Positions 63,379 through 64,000 of a stretch of 64,000 nt of DNA are shown one piece after another. Both the position numbers and the translations under genes were made by a program. The stretch is from the NCBI RefSeq assembly GCF_001625215.2, contig NC_030388.2, positions 27,268,558-27,332,557 on the forward strand, in the 5' to 3' direction. Every line of letters starts with the position of its first letter. Position 1 is the first letter of the stretch. The stretch is from Daucus carota subsp. sativus (taxonomy: Eukaryota; Streptophyta; Magnoliopsida; Apiales; Apiaceae). The notes below the pieces were generated by a model. It searched no databases. It had not been told where the DNA came from and saw only the letters and a list, made by a program, of their open reading frames with translations.

Positions 63379-64000
63379 CCTATATATATATATATATATA
63401 TAGAGTGGCACTCTAGAGAGGGCTCCTTATATAGAGTTCCATAGTACACCACCATCTGAACCGTTGATATATTAAGATAGAATGAATGGCTGCGATTAAA
63501 GATATTACAGTCACTTGCAATACAGTCACTTATACACACACGCACTATACACACAACCGAGAGAGAGAGAGAGGGAGAGAGAGAGACAGAGATAGCGATA
63601 CACAAACAACGAAGATCAACAAACCAAGCTCAGAATAAGAATCGGTCTTTTTCAAGAGCAGATCGAAGACTTGAAATACAAGATCAAATTAATCAGAAGC
63701 AAATGGAACTTGATCGAGTAATATCTATGTTATTTTGGTTTGATAAATTAGGGTTTTGAATTAGAACATTTCGATTTGTGATTATAACATAATTAGTTCA
63801 GTTTTTGTTTCAGATTGTTTGGAAAGATAATTACAAATTACAAGATATTAAAGCGAATCGGTAAGAAATTAATTTACAGTTATCCATTTTTACAGAGTAT
63901 AATGTTCTATAATAGAATATATGTCCTTTAATGTTATTCCAGGCATGAATGTGTATTTTGTATAAGTTCTACTGCAGATTTTTTTTTCATATTATAAAGC
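63379..64000. other. second TA-flanked repeat end and GA tract, then window edge
   Basis: A (TA)n run at 63379-63401 is followed by GAGTGGCACTCTAGAGAGGG and CCTTATATAGAGTTCCATAG. That looks like the left end of another TA-targeting element whose right end is not visible. A GA microsatellite lies at 63559-63589. No kinase exon and no other gene were found up to the window end. Confidence 0.45.

Overview
This is nuclear DNA of a flowering plant, almost certainly a eudicot. The genes have short exons in AT-rich GT-AG introns, spacing is loose, DNA transposons are abundant, and the proteins include chloroplast glutamine synthetase (GS2), an AWPM-19 membrane protein, a cytokinin-making isopentenyltransferase and an ABCI12-type plastid transporter subunit. 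No rRNA, tRNA, CRISPR array or organelle segment was seen. The species cannot be named from the window.

Layout. 1-6.8 kb: a hAT-like repeat end, a single-exon IPT5-like gene (1380-2375), then repeat-bearing spacer. 6.8-12.3 kb: a 13-exon CNNM/DUF21-CBS membrane protein with a triplicated segment in intron 1. 12.3-16.2 kb: spacer with an orphan exon, a MITE nested in a MITE, and a larger repeat. 16.2-20 kb: ribosomal protein eL27 with a typical promoter, then a decayed UBP14 fragment interrupted by a MITE. 20-24 kb: no gene seen. 24.0-26.8 kb: an RBR-type E3 ligase with a shortened RING2, and a 972-bp foldback element with a 10-bp target duplication just upstream of it. 26.8-30.3 kb: layered non-autonomous repeats. 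30.3-34.5 kb: ribonucleotide reductase small subunit (9 exons, minus strand). 36.5-42.2 kb: a whole-looking Mutator-like transposon (MULE) with a perfect 9-bp target duplication. 42.5-43.6 kb: a second, non-autonomous MULE. 45-47.5 kb: an ARM-repeat membrane protein. 49.4-54.0 kb: GS2. 54.8-55.6 kb: an AWPM-19 protein. 56.2-60.1 kb: ABCI12. 62.1-62.4 kb: the last exon of an LRR receptor kinase, next to elements sitting in TA microsatellites.

Exon structures were read by hand from splice signals, reading phase and protein-family similarity. Every complete multi-exon gene closed in frame: 500, 269, 340, 993, 823, 432, 169 and 373 codons.

The most interesting system is the MULE at 36469-42223. 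It encodes a 993-residue MuDR-type transposase (D495, D559 and E659 as likely catalytic residues, plus a SWIM finger and a zinc knuckle). It also carries an RNase H-fold protein that has lost most of its catalytic acids, and a small GRF-zinc-finger protein with a coiled coil and one membrane segment. Each end carries four copies of a GTGTAC motif spaced 31, 29 and 32 bp, mirrored exactly at the other end. Two other elements here (25804-26775 and 42540-43606) show the same roughly 30-bp phasing with unrelated motifs, which suggests a shared way for the transposase to bind the ends.
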